DNA from: Paenibacillus sp. PCH8
GTDB lineage: Bacteria; Bacillota; Bacilli; Paenibacillales; Paenibacillaceae
Direction: 5' to 3'
Assembly: GCF_002968835.1 (NCBI RefSeq)
Contig: NZ_PKQK01000004.1
Coordinates: 124,001-188,000 of the forward strand
DNA length: 64,000 nucleotides
Position 1 is the stretch's first letter. Each line of letters begins with the position of its first letter. Of the stretch, positions 18,263 through 26,374 are shown piece by piece. A program made the translations under genes and the position numbers. The notes under the pieces are model-generated. The model worked only from the letters and a program-made list of their open reading frames with translations. It ran no database searches and was not told where the DNA came from.

Positions 18263-19228
18263 ATGTATACGGACAAGAAGGAATATTCATTCTCAACATG
18301 TTGGAATATCAAACGTCATACGACTGGACAAAGCATGATCGAAGAGATCAAGTCTCTCGGATTCCGAAAGGTGGAACTGAACTATAACGTTACGGAAGAA
18401 TTGCTGCAAACGATAGAACCGATGATTGAACGGGGAGAGATCGGTGTATCCAGCGTGCATAATACGTTCCCTCATGTGGCTGATCCCGATTACGGGACGG
18501 ATTCCGTTCTGCTCGGGTTTGATGATGAGCCACGCCGTAAACGGGCGATAGAATTACTGCTTCGCTCTGCCGAGTATGCGCATCGGTATGGTGCCAAAGC
18601 TGTCGTAGTGCATCCGGGCGAGGTGCCGTTTGAATATAACATCGATGAAGCGTTGAAAAAGATCTATCACGATCAAGGACCGGATTCACCGGCGTATCAA
18701 TCACTTTGGCAAGAGATGCTGGTGAAGCGGGAAGATGAGAGCGGGCATTACCTGAAACGGATTCAGGATAGTCTGGAAGAGGTATGTGAGTTAGCGGAGC
18801 AGCGGGGATACGGAGTGGATTTTGGGATTGAGACCCGTTCACGCTGTTATCAGATGCCGACATTGCACGAAGCGGGAACGATTATTGGACGAATGAAGGG
18901 CGCGCCGCTTGGCCTCTGGTACGATATTGGTCACGGCATGATGATGGATCGAATGGGACTGTACGATAATGTACGTGAGGCTAACGCGTTGATTGATCAT
19001 GTGGTTGGCGTGCATATTCATGAAACCGTAGGGTTAGCAGATCATTGGTGTCCATACATCCATAGTAAAGACATGACCTTTTTTGATTCATTTTTGGATA
19101 TTATCGACCGTTCTCCAGTGAAAGTGTATGAGCTTAAAGCGGCTTGTACACCGGAGGAGATCGATGAAAGTCATGGATTGATTACAGGTCGTATTGCTGA
19201 ACGTCAGGCGGCACGTCAGCGCGGATAA
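18263..19228 (+). CDS. Sugar phosphate isomerase/epimerase-like TIM barrel
   Basis: Xylose-isomerase-like/AP-endonuclease-2 family protein of 321 residues. Barrel strands and likely metal ligands are visible: SLGFRKVELNYN, AKAVVVHPGEVPF, VDFGIETRS (Glu), LGLWYDIGHGM (Asp/His), VVGVHIHETVG (His/Glu). AGGAGG (18250-18255) is 7 bases before ATG 18263, so the longer reading from 18236 is rejected. It is the last gene of the sugar locus and would convert an imported sugar or its acid/ketone derivative. The exact substrate is unknown. Confidence 0.82.
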   Translation: MYTDKKEYSFSTCWNIKRHTTGQSMIEEIKSLGFRKVELNYNVTEELLQTIEPMIERGEIGVSSVHNTFPHVADPDYGTDSVLLGFDDEPRRKRAIELLLRSAEYAHRYGAKAVVVHPGEVPFEYNIDEALKKIYHDQGPDSPAYQSLWQEMLVKREDESGHYLKRIQDSLEEVCELAEQRGYGVDFGIETRSRCYQMPTLHEAGTIIGRMKGAPLGLWYDIGHGMMMDRMGLYDNVREANALIDHVVGVHIHETVGLADHWCPYIHSKDMTFFDSFLDIIDRSPVKVYELKAACTPEEIDESHGLITGRIAERQAARQRG

Positions 19229-19304
19229 GGGATATAAGTATGTGTTATGCTATGCGCGTAGATGTGTAGATAACATGGCAATGGACGATGTGGAGATAAA
19301 TAAT

Positions 19305-19360
19305 CGAAAAGGGATCGGTTTCATCAGCCTGGGGGCTTGGTGAGACGGATTCCTTTTTCG
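19305..19360 (+). terminator. Terminator of sugar operon
   Basis: CGAAAAGGGATC-rich arm pairs with GGATTCCTTTTTCG over about 17 bp with an 18-base loop and a T5 run. Confidence 0.8.
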
Positions 19361-19526
19361 AAGCTAACGAACCTGACACATTCTATTTAAAGAATATGAT
19401 CCATATTTCAATTGAAACGAATTTGAGACTTCTGAGACACGTTATCTCTTCGTTTATAGCATCTTTCTGCCAATTTCCACTCGTCTGCTCCCATTTTTGT
19501 TAGAGTGCAAGAAAGGGAGTCACAAT

Positions 19527-19577
19527 ATGGTGAGAGTAACGATTACACTACCTAATATCAAAGTAAGGTGGCAGTGA
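19527..19577 (+). CDS. Possible 16-aa peptide
   Basis: GAAAGGGAG 7 bases upstream of an ATG opens MVRVTITLPNIKVRWQ and a stop. It is very short and lies just before the end of the convergent ATPase gene. No homologue is known to me, and the ribosome site may be chance. The 362-base gap 19229-19589 otherwise holds only the terminator. Confidence 0.2.
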   Translation: MVRVTITLPNIKVRWQ

Positions 19578-19589
19578 GGTATTTTCTTT

Positions 19590-20174
19590 TTACTCGTACA
19601 TCCGTCGTTCAAGTTCGGCATAGGCAATCGCAGGATCACCACTGGAGTTGTCAATATAGGCGACGGATGCAGCAGGGAGCGGCCAGGCCACTTCTTTTCG
19701 GACGAGAGAAGCTGTGAACGTATCCCAGTTGGCTAACTTCCATTCATCCAGTGGGGATTGTCTCGCTGTGATCCGCTCGTGATACATGGCTTCATTTTTC
19801 AGATAAATATAGGCCACTCGAACATCGGTATCATTCAGGGTGCGCCCAATCTGTGAAAGTTCCTGAGTAATCCAATCGGGAGTTTCAATTTCTTTGGTAA
19901 ATGGTCCCACAACGATTGTATCAATACCCAACTGCACGTTATCCAGAGCGGCGTCCATCGTAATGCGGTACCCAAGATCACGGCACAGCCGTTTGTATTC
20001 AGGCGAATCCCGGTCGGATGGGTCGAGTCCCTGAAGAGTCATAATCGCCTCAGCCGCTGGCCGAAGCAGGATATCCATATCGAAGAAAGCAGCTTTATGT
20101 TTACGGGAGAGAGTTTTGGCAAGTGTAGTCTTACCGCTCCCAGCCCCGCCGAGAAAGAAAATTAGTTTGCTCAT
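19590..20174 (-). CDS. P-loop AAA/shikimate-kinase-like ATPase
   Basis: Small P-loop NTPase of 194 residues. Walker A is GGAGSGKTT at residues 9-17, followed by FFDMDILLRP, the DxD-like acceptor region of nucleotide/shikimate kinase-like folds. A later R(I)TARQSPLDEWK resembles a lid arginine region. It may phosphorylate a small molecule, but no substrate is evident. AGGAGG precedes ATG 20174 by about 10 bases. The gene is downstream of the SgrR-type regulator on the same strand with a 90-base gap, so cotranscription is possible. Confidence 0.75.
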   Translation of the reverse strand: MSKLIFFLGGAGSGKTTLAKTLSRKHKAAFFDMDILLRPAAEAIMTLQGLDPSDRDSPEYKRLCRDLGYRITMDAALDNVQLGIDTIVVGPFTKEIETPDWITQELSQIGRTLNDTDVRVAYIYLKNEAMYHERITARQSPLDEWKLANWDTFTASLVRKEVAWPLPAASVAYIDNSSGDPAIAYAELERRMYE

Positions 20175-20264
20175 GAATGTAATGCCTCCTCAGTATGTTA
20201 GAAGATCGTGTGGAATGTAAGCTAATATTATTTTGTTTATTTTAGCATAGTCCACATGGTAGTC

Positions 20265-22070
20265 TCACTTGATTACCTGCGAAGGAAACCAGATATGACG
20301 CAGGTTCACCCAGCCCTGACTGTTAAAAGATAGACCACGCACGGAAGGCAGATAAGCGGTTTCTACCGGTTTCTCGGATAAATGGAACAGTAAATTCTGA
20401 TCAATCAAGAATCGCTCAATTCGGTCTAATTCAGAAGTTCGATCTGCTGCGATTGGAGAGGCAACGATGGTTTGCAATATCTCATGGATCGTTCTTCGAG
20501 TAGAATCTTCAAGATGCTCAGACAACGTGGAGTAAAGATCATATCTGCGTAGTTCCTCGTCCCTGTCCCGAATCAGCGAGAAGAGAATCAGATCAGACTC
20601 CAGCCGCAGATTTCCTTTGAATTGCTCCATTGTAGCGGTACGGACGGTACAGGAGAAACCGCGTTGCTCCAGCACGGACGCCAGATGTTGGGCATCCCTG
20701 CGATATTGTGGAATGGTTGCGATGTGCAGGGAGACGGGATGAGTGGCAGTGAGTTGTTGAGATAGATCGCTAGATTCCGCCGAGTGAACCTGAACCATCT
20801 GGGTACTCACTTTACTAGAATCAGGAACCACGACCTCAGAGTCATCTGTATGTCCGTCATCTCTATACATTCCAGCAAGGCATGACTTGATGTGTGCTCT
20901 TACTTCCGGATCGTTTAACGGTCCGATTTTTTGCGTATTACACGTAAGTAATTTATGAACCATCACACCTGCACTAATCTGTGTCCAATCGGCACCCTCG
21001 GACGAAGGCGGATTATGAACAAGATGGAAGAATGGAGTTTCGATATCTTGACTATCATCCATTTTTGCCGAGGCACTCCACGGAATTTGCAGGATATCTA
21101 CCCGGTCCATATGTGCTCTACCCTGAAAATACGATGAGAAGGCTTCAAGTCTGCACAAATGATCATTCCAGGCAGTGACCTTGAACGGCCCTGTTCCAAC
21201 AGGTTTTTGCATCCCATGCACATCACCCGCATGTTTCATGTTCTGTTCGTTTTTTCCTAATAAAGGTACAATCGCCGCACGACTTGTTGTAAGAAAGGAC
21301 AGAAACAATTCGTGAGGGTCTTTAAGCTGGAAACACACGGTTAAGGAATCGACCGCTTCAATAGAAAGAATCTGTTTACTTACATCACGGTAAAGTGTTC
21401 TGCGATCTGTGGATTGTATTCGTTCGAACGTATACACAATATCATGAGCCGTCAGCATCTGACCATTGTGAAAAGTAATGCCTTTTCGTAAATAAAAGAT
21501 CCAGGTCTGCCGATCTTCACTGACATCCCAGGTATGAGCCAAACAGGGAAGAATCTCACCCTGTTCGCCCCGCTGAACCACTCCATCGAAGACATGACTG
21601 GTGACAAAGGATTCCGCCAGTAGATTAATGTACAGCGGATCAAGCGCATGAAGTTGTTGGCGAAGGGGCAACCGAAGCGTATCGATCCGCTCATTATTCG
21701 TACCCGCTTCTGTATGATGGCCTGAATATCCAAGCAACCATTGGTTTAGATGATCCTGCATGGTGGTTGAACTGGAGAAAGCTCTTACCTGTTCAGCGGC
21801 TTTCTGCAACTCCTGTCGGTTCATGGCTTGCATCATGTATTCTGCAGCGATCTGATCTGCCGGAACAAGCAGGGTCAGTGAAGAGCGTCGACCGCGCCCT
21901 CGCTGGGAAACCCAGTTAATCCAGTCATGAGTAACCATCTTTTTGACAATGGTTAGTGTGTTACGGTGCGTACAGTCGAGCAGTTGGGCGAGATCTGCAA
22001 GTGTAATTTCATGTTCTGTCTGATGACCATATTCGTTATGAAGTAGCAGGTATTGCTGATGTAATTTCAA
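20265..22070 (-). CDS. SgrR-type regulator: HTH plus solute-binding domain
   Basis: Cytosolic regulator of 601 residues. The N-terminal SgrR DNA-binding domain covers about residues 1-110 (TEHEITLADLAQLLDCTHRNTLTIVKKM). A family-5 extracellular solute-binding-like domain follows (LDPLYINLLAESFVTSHVFDGV, AHTWDVSEDRQTWIFYLRKGITFHNG). No signal peptide is present, so the binding domain senses a ligand inside the cell. In Escherichia coli SgrR responds to sugar-phosphate stress; in Firmicutes relatives often sit beside MFS pumps, but none adjoins here. The start is TTG 22070 after AGGAGGG. Confidence 0.88.
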   Translation of the reverse strand: MKLHQQYLLLHNEYGHQTEHEITLADLAQLLDCTHRNTLTIVKKMVTHDWINWVSQRGRGRRSSLTLLVPADQIAAEYMMQAMNRQELQKAAEQVRAFSSSTTMQDHLNQWLLGYSGHHTEAGTNNERIDTLRLPLRQQLHALDPLYINLLAESFVTSHVFDGVVQRGEQGEILPCLAHTWDVSEDRQTWIFYLRKGITFHNGQMLTAHDIVYTFERIQSTDRRTLYRDVSKQILSIEAVDSLTVCFQLKDPHELFLSFLTTSRAAIVPLLGKNEQNMKHAGDVHGMQKPVGTGPFKVTAWNDHLCRLEAFSSYFQGRAHMDRVDILQIPWSASAKMDDSQDIETPFFHLVHNPPSSEGADWTQISAGVMVHKLLTCNTQKIGPLNDPEVRAHIKSCLAGMYRDDGHTDDSEVVVPDSSKVSTQMVQVHSAESSDLSQQLTATHPVSLHIATIPQYRRDAQHLASVLEQRGFSCTVRTATMEQFKGNLRLESDLILFSLIRDRDEELRRYDLYSTLSEHLEDSTRRTIHEILQTIVASPIAADRTSELDRIERFLIDQNLLFHLSEKPVETAYLPSVRGLSFNSQGWVNLRHIWFPSQVIK

Positions 22071-22204
22071 GTGTGGATTCCCTCCTGGAGGCGATCTCTG
22101 ACGTAATATATTAAAATAAGAAGTTTTATCGACTTTAATTTCTATTTATATTCCTATTTTATCATCTAGAATAAAGCATAGAAAGGTTAATGGAGGTTTT
22201 TCCC

Positions 22205-23824
22205 ATGATTGATAAAATAATGGCTTCACCACACCGCGCTTTAATCACGTTACTATCGGCATGGATACTGGCTGTTATTCACCAGTATTTGTTTTATGGC
22301 CATGAGGTTGGCGTCTCGTATCCCATTTTTATAGTTCTATTCTATGGTTTCATGTATCTCTTTGCCAGAGATCGTATGAGAGTGCTAACTGCAATTGATG
22401 CTTTTGTAGCTGGCATAGTGCTTTTGTTGTCGCTAACATTCCTGTTACACGATAATGAACTGCTACGTGTGCTTAACTTCCTGGCTGTGCCGGGCCTTAT
22501 TATCTTACATATGACCTATCTGCTTGGCAGAAAACAGAGACAGTGGTGGGAGATTGGTTTGATTGGTACGGCTATTGACCATTTGTTGCCACAAGCCATA
22601 CGTCACTGGGGGACAGTTGCAGCGATTGCTGTAAAAGCAGGAGGACGTGGAATGGGCAAATCACAGAAAACGGTTGTTTTCAAAGTGCTCATTGGCCTAG
22701 TGGCATCCTTGCCAATCCTTTTCGTAGTGGTAACATTACTGTCTTCAGCTGACGGAATTTTCAATGAGTATCTATCGGGTTTCCCGGAGTGGTTAAATCA
22801 GCTGACTCTTATGCCAGGACTGCCGAGAATCATCTGGATTTTCATTGTAGGTGTATTGTTCTTCGGTTATGTATGGGGATATGTACAGCCGATGCAATAT
22901 GAGGCAGAGAAGAGAGCGAACGCACATTGGAAAAATGGAGCAGCATCCACGGTTATTACCCGTGATCATATGCAGGAAGTCTCTCCTGAGAAGCCGGTCA
23001 CTGAAGGTCAGTTTACGAATAAGATGACACCCGAGCCTCCAAGCACTCCGGTTCATCGAGAACCATTCCGATTGGACCCGATTATTGTGGGCACCATGCT
23101 AATGGTTATCAACTGTGTGTACGTTCTGTTTGTACTCGTACAATTTTCATACCTGTTTGGTGCGGGTGAGGGTTATCTGCCGGCAGATCTGTCCTATGCA
23201 GAGTACGCAAGAAGTGGATTCGCAGAATTGGTTCTCGTCACGGGTATTAACTTCTTCATCCTAATTATTGCATTGCAGTATACACGTTCAAGTGGAAGAG
23301 CAGGGTCAATCGTGCATCAGGTACTGCTCTTGGTTCTGGTCAGCTGTTCAGCAATCATGCTGTACTCCGCGTTCATGCGCCTTAATCTCTATGAGCAGGC
23401 GTATGGATATACGTATATCCGCTTCTTGGTACACGCATTCATGATCTTTATGGTACTCTTGTTGCTGATCGCTGGTCTGCGCATCCGATATACGTCGATC
23501 CCGCTGATTCGCTGGTATATTGTCCTGGCGATCACCGCCTATGTTGCGGTCAATTATGTAGGCATGGATAATCGGATTGCTGAGCTGAATATTGAACGAT
23601 ATCATCAGACGGGGCAGATCGATGCATCTTACTTGGCGAGTTTATCAGCAGATGCGACTCCGTTACTTCGAGAGTTTGCTCTGAAGGAGTACCCGGATCT
23701 CAAGAGAGAAATGCTGGAACGTCAAGCCGATCTGGACATGTATACAGCAGACCGTTCATGGCCTTCTTATAATGTTGCAAGACACAGGGCCGAGCAGGAA
23801 TTGTCCAAATTGAGAACGGAATAG
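22205..23824 (+). CDS. DUF4173-family polytopic membrane protein
   Basis: Membrane protein of 539 residues with about twelve hydrophobic segments, a hydrophilic insertion near residues 235-290 (HWKNGAASTVITRD...) and a soluble C-terminus (EYPDLKREMLERQADLDMYTADRSW). The pattern FPEWLNQLT and NYVGMDNRIAELNIERYHQTGQIDASYLASLSADATPLL is typical of DUF4153/DUF4173 proteins, whose function is unknown. TGGAGG lies 8 bases before ATG 22205. It is divergent from the SgrR-type gene, with 134 bases between them, so that regulator could control it. Confidence 0.82.
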   Translation: MIDKIMASPHRALITLLSAWILAVIHQYLFYGHEVGVSYPIFIVLFYGFMYLFARDRMRVLTAIDAFVAGIVLLLSLTFLLHDNELLRVLNFLAVPGLIILHMTYLLGRKQRQWWEIGLIGTAIDHLLPQAIRHWGTVAAIAVKAGGRGMGKSQKTVVFKVLIGLVASLPILFVVVTLLSSADGIFNEYLSGFPEWLNQLTLMPGLPRIIWIFIVGVLFFGYVWGYVQPMQYEAEKRANAHWKNGAASTVITRDHMQEVSPEKPVTEGQFTNKMTPEPPSTPVHREPFRLDPIIVGTMLMVINCVYVLFVLVQFSYLFGAGEGYLPADLSYAEYARSGFAELVLVTGINFFILIIALQYTRSSGRAGSIVHQVLLLVLVSCSAIMLYSAFMRLNLYEQAYGYTYIRFLVHAFMIFMVLLLLIAGLRIRYTSIPLIRWYIVLAITAYVAVNYVGMDNRIAELNIERYHQTGQIDASYLASLSADATPLLREFALKEYPDLKREMLERQADLDMYTADRSWPSYNVARHRAEQELSKLRTE

Positions 23825-23877
23825 ATCCGTAACGGCTTTTTCCAGCAGTTAATTTATGCAAAACAATATGTAAGTGT

Positions 23878-23883
23878 TATAAT
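23878..23883 (+). promoter_or_regulatory. -10 box for the leader ORF/yidC transcript
   Basis: A consensus TATAAT stands 33 bases before the leader ORF start; a -35 with good match is not seen (TATGCA at 17-base spacing). Confidence 0.45.
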
Positions 23884-23915
23884 ATAAAAATGAACTTATA
23901 AAGGGGGTGAATTCC

Positions 23916-24269
23916 TTGTTTGAACTTCATGAATTATTGCCGTATATATTCTCGATTGGACTCATCTTCACCGTCAGTTACGCCTATATTGCCCATCTTC
24001 ACTGTGGCATGACAGAGTATTGGATGGAAGGTGGCGCCGGTGGTGGACTTGAACCAGCTCTTCCCGCCTTGTGTTTGGACAGACAGCACAGGACGGAAGA
24101 CCGGGGCAGAATGATTAGACGAAGAGAAGCGCCCGATGAAGATGAACCAGATTGTCATGCCTCGTTGAACGATTGGTCAACACCAAATCAACGAGGAGGA
24201 TATATATGGAACATAAGACTAACAAGGGGTTCACTTTTACATTTGGCAAAGGACGGATCTATGGCCTGA
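23916..24269 (+). CDS. Leader ORF upstream of yidC, MifM-like candidate arrest peptide
   Basis: TTG 23916 (GTG 23907 is possible) follows AAGGGGG and opens a 117-residue frame that overlaps the yidC start. Residues 8-29 form one hydrophobic segment (LPYIFSIGLIFTVSYAYIAHL). Residues 56-70 are strongly basic (RQHRTEDRGRMIRRR), directly followed by acidic PDEDEPD (73-79). In Bacillus subtilis, MifM is a 95-residue membrane-inserted leader of yidC2; its basic/hydrophobic C-terminal stretch plus acidic run stalls the ribosome when insertion fails, opening a hairpin over the yidC2 ribosome site. All these parts are present here: acidic codons at 24135-24152 and the hairpin at 24160-24196. Sequence identity with MifM cannot be tested here; homology or convergence is open. 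Confidence 0.6.
   Translation: MFELHELLPYIFSIGLIFTVSYAYIAHLHCGMTEYWMEGGAGGGLEPALPALCLDRQHRTEDRGRMIRRREAPDEDEPDCHASLNDWSTPNQRGGYIWNIRLTRGSLLHLAKDGSMA
24160..24196 (+). promoter_or_regulatory. Hairpin sequestering the yidC ribosome-binding site
   Basis: CCTCGTTGA (24160-24168) pairs perfectly with TCAACGAGG (24188-24196), with an inner TTGGT-caac-ACCAA stem. The 3' arm contains the first half of the AGGAGG Shine-Dalgarno (24194-24199) of yidC. Folding would block translation of yidC. A ribosome paused on the acidic codons of the leader ORF would cover or abut the 5' arm and free the site. Confidence 0.75.
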
Positions 24270-25093
24270 TTGCAATTTTATTTGCAGTTATGCTACTTGC
24301 CGGATGCAGCAACAACGTAACGGAGATTACTTCATCAACACCAGGATTTTTTAATCACTACGTCGTATTTCCGCTGTCGTATCTCATTCAGCACATTGCA
24401 ACCCTATTTAATGGTAGCTTCGGGGTTGCAATTATCGTAATTACGCTGGTCATACGACTTGCACTGCTGCCGTTGATGATGCGCCAGGCGAAGTCTCAGC
24501 AGGGAACACGAGTGATCATGAACGCCATGAAACCCGAAATGGATGCACTCAAGAAAAAATATGATGGCAAAAATGACCCTGCTGATAAGCAAAAGCTGTC
24601 TCAGGAAACAATGGAACTCTACAAGAAACATAAGTTCAATCCGCTGAATATCGGTTGCTTGCCGATGCTCATTCAGTTGCCTATACTTTCAGGTATTTAC
24701 ACAGCCATTCGACTTACACCAGAACTGTCCTCCCATTCGTTCTTATGGTTCAAACTGGGAGCGCCGGACTATGTACTCGCTGTGGTGGTTGCAGTCATTT
24801 ATCTGATTCAAGCCAAGGTATCACAAGCCAACATGGCGCCTGAGCAGCGCAAACAGTTCGCCATTATGGGATATCTTTCTCCGCTGATGATGGCATTCTT
24901 TTCTCTTTCAGCCCCGGCAGCGATGCCGCTCTACTGGACGGTCGGGGGTTCGTTTCTGGTGTTGCAGACGTTATTATTCCGCAAAATGTACCCGGTCGAA
25001 CACCCGCAGGAGCCTGTGGTTGTGGAAGTGAGCAAGAAAAAGAACAAAAAATCTACCTCATCCAAACCTTCTCGGAAACCTGCAAAGTCTTAA
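24206..25093 (+). CDS. YidC/Oxa1/SpoIIIJ-family membrane insertase (YidC2-like)
   Basis: Insertase of 295 residues that places proteins in the cytoplasmic membrane. A lipoprotein signal ends in MLLAGC, then five hydrophobic segments follow. The conserved hydrophilic-groove arginine is likely in ITLVIRLALLPLMM, followed by the coiled cytoplasmic hairpin (PEMDALKKKYDGKNDPADKQKLSQETMELYKKHK), NPLNIGCLPMLIQLPILSGIY, and a basic C-terminal tail (KKKNKKSTSSKPSRKPAK) that contacts ribosomes. AGGAGG is 6 bases from ATG 24206. The leader ORF and hairpin before it suggest it is the stress-induced paralogue (YidC2/YqjG type). Confidence 0.92.
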   Translation: MEHKTNKGFTFTFGKGRIYGLIAILFAVMLLAGCSNNVTEITSSTPGFFNHYVVFPLSYLIQHIATLFNGSFGVAIIVITLVIRLALLPLMMRQAKSQQGTRVIMNAMKPEMDALKKKYDGKNDPADKQKLSQETMELYKKHKFNPLNIGCLPMLIQLPILSGIYTAIRLTPELSSHSFLWFKLGAPDYVLAVVVAVIYLIQAKVSQANMAPEQRKQFAIMGYLSPLMMAFFSLSAPAAMPLYWTVGGSFLVLQTLLFRKMYPVEHPQEPVVVEVSKKKNKKSTSSKPSRKPAKS

Positions 25094-25168
25094 TAAACTT
25101 GGTCGCAGCAGTTGGCTGCGGACACGGTGATTACGGAAACTTGATGAACACGAAAAACATAATGAAGA

Positions 25169-25198
25169 AGCCTGATCCATATGGATCAGGCTTTTTTT
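25169..25198 (+). terminator. Terminator after yidC
   Basis: Perfect 10-bp stem AGCCTGATCC/GGATCAGGCT with loop ATAT and seven T. Confidence 0.9.
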
Positions 25199-25311
25199 GT
25201 ACTATAGGGTATTCCTTTTTTTGATCTTTTTGCGAAAGCTGATGAACAGCATAACGTCCGCTTCCTGTTCCCCAATATCACTTAATGATGATATACTTAC
25301 CTGATGAAACA

Positions 25312-25332
25312 TGATATTGATAATCAATATCA
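25312..25332. promoter_or_regulatory. Fur box (iron repressor site)
   Basis: Perfect palindrome TGATATTGAT-a-ATCAATATCA, the 7-1-7-like dyad recognised by Fur, 51 bases before the AraC start. Its position before siderophore-uptake genes supports iron repression. Confidence 0.8.
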
Positions 25333-25383
25333 ATTAATAAGTGATATATACATGGGAAAAAGTGAAATGAGGAGTGCGGATAG

Positions 25384-26374
25384 ATGCAAGAGGAAGAAAC
25401 GAGACAGGGATTTACACCGGAGATGATTGATACGATGGCCCGTATCTGGACACGTTCTATCGTTACATTAATAGATGTACGCTTTCAGAATGTAGCGTCA
25501 CAATACCCGTTGGAGCAATATAAAATGCCTAGTAGCATGTTTATCTATGCATATGGGGAGAAGCGCAAATCCAACTGAATGAAACCACATTTGCAATGGA
25601 ACGCTTCGGTTTAGTTCACGGCGGGAAGGGGAGCCTGCTCAGTATTACGCCTAAAGGGGAGATTGTGAAGACCTTTATGGTGTTTTATAGAGCAGAATCA
25701 CCTCTCTTTTTCAAGAAACATCTGCAGCAATTACTGGATCAAGTCAATCCATTTGTTCAACAGTTTGGTTATACGCCAAGTAATCCCATCTTGCTACGCG
25801 ATTGGTTCCAACGGATGATGAATGGCTGGCAACATGGCAAGGCGATGGACCAGCTACAGGCCAAAAGTTTTTTATATCAATTGATTCATGAGGTGTACAG
25901 GGATTTGGAAGGTGGTGAGATTCGGTATCTCCAGCCAGATCCAGCCTGTTCTGCCAAGATATATCTCGATAAACATTACAGGGAGCCGATTATGTTTCAA
26001 CAAATTGCCGATATGTTTGGGATCAGTGGTGGACAATTGACGCGGTTGTTCAAAAAAAGGGAAGGGATGAACTTACAGGAGTATCTCATTCAGAGAAGGA
26101 TTGAAGTTGCCTGTCATGGCTTGAAACATACAGATGCGACGGTTAAAGAAATCGCAACTGGAGCTGGTTTTGCAGATGAGAAGAATCTGTTTCGAATGTT
26201 TAAGAAACATTACAAGATGACACCAAGTGATTATCGGAAAATAAACGCACTATCCATGCAGGTTGATGGTATTGATAATGATTCTCATCTCCCTTACGAT
26301 GAGAGGGAACTAGCGAGTCTAGTCAAGTCTTATAGAGATGGGGAATCAACTATGTTTGGATCATTAAGAAGTAA
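25384..26374 (+). pseudogene. AraC-family regulator of siderophore uptake, frame broken at a G run
   Basis: With one G added to the run 25555-25558, MQEEETRQGFTPEMIDTMAR... reads through FIYAYGGEAQIQLNETTFAMERFGLVHGG into the intact remainder: a cupin-like N-terminal ligand domain and an AraC double helix-turn-helix (KIYLDKHYREPIMFQQIADMFG through KMTPSDYRKI). As given, the frame then runs on into the binding protein. One more G in run 26340-26343 would end the regulator at 26374 (about 330 residues), overlapping the next start. GAGGAG lies 9 bases before ATG 25384. In Bacillus, Btr-type AraC regulators activate siderophore uptake upon ligand binding; the role here is inferred from the neighbours and the Fur box. 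Confidence 0.75.

Noticed and set aside
24020..24090. tRNA-like look of the GGTGGTGGACTTGAACC stretch
   Set aside because: No acceptor stem, D-arm or T-loop can be built around it.
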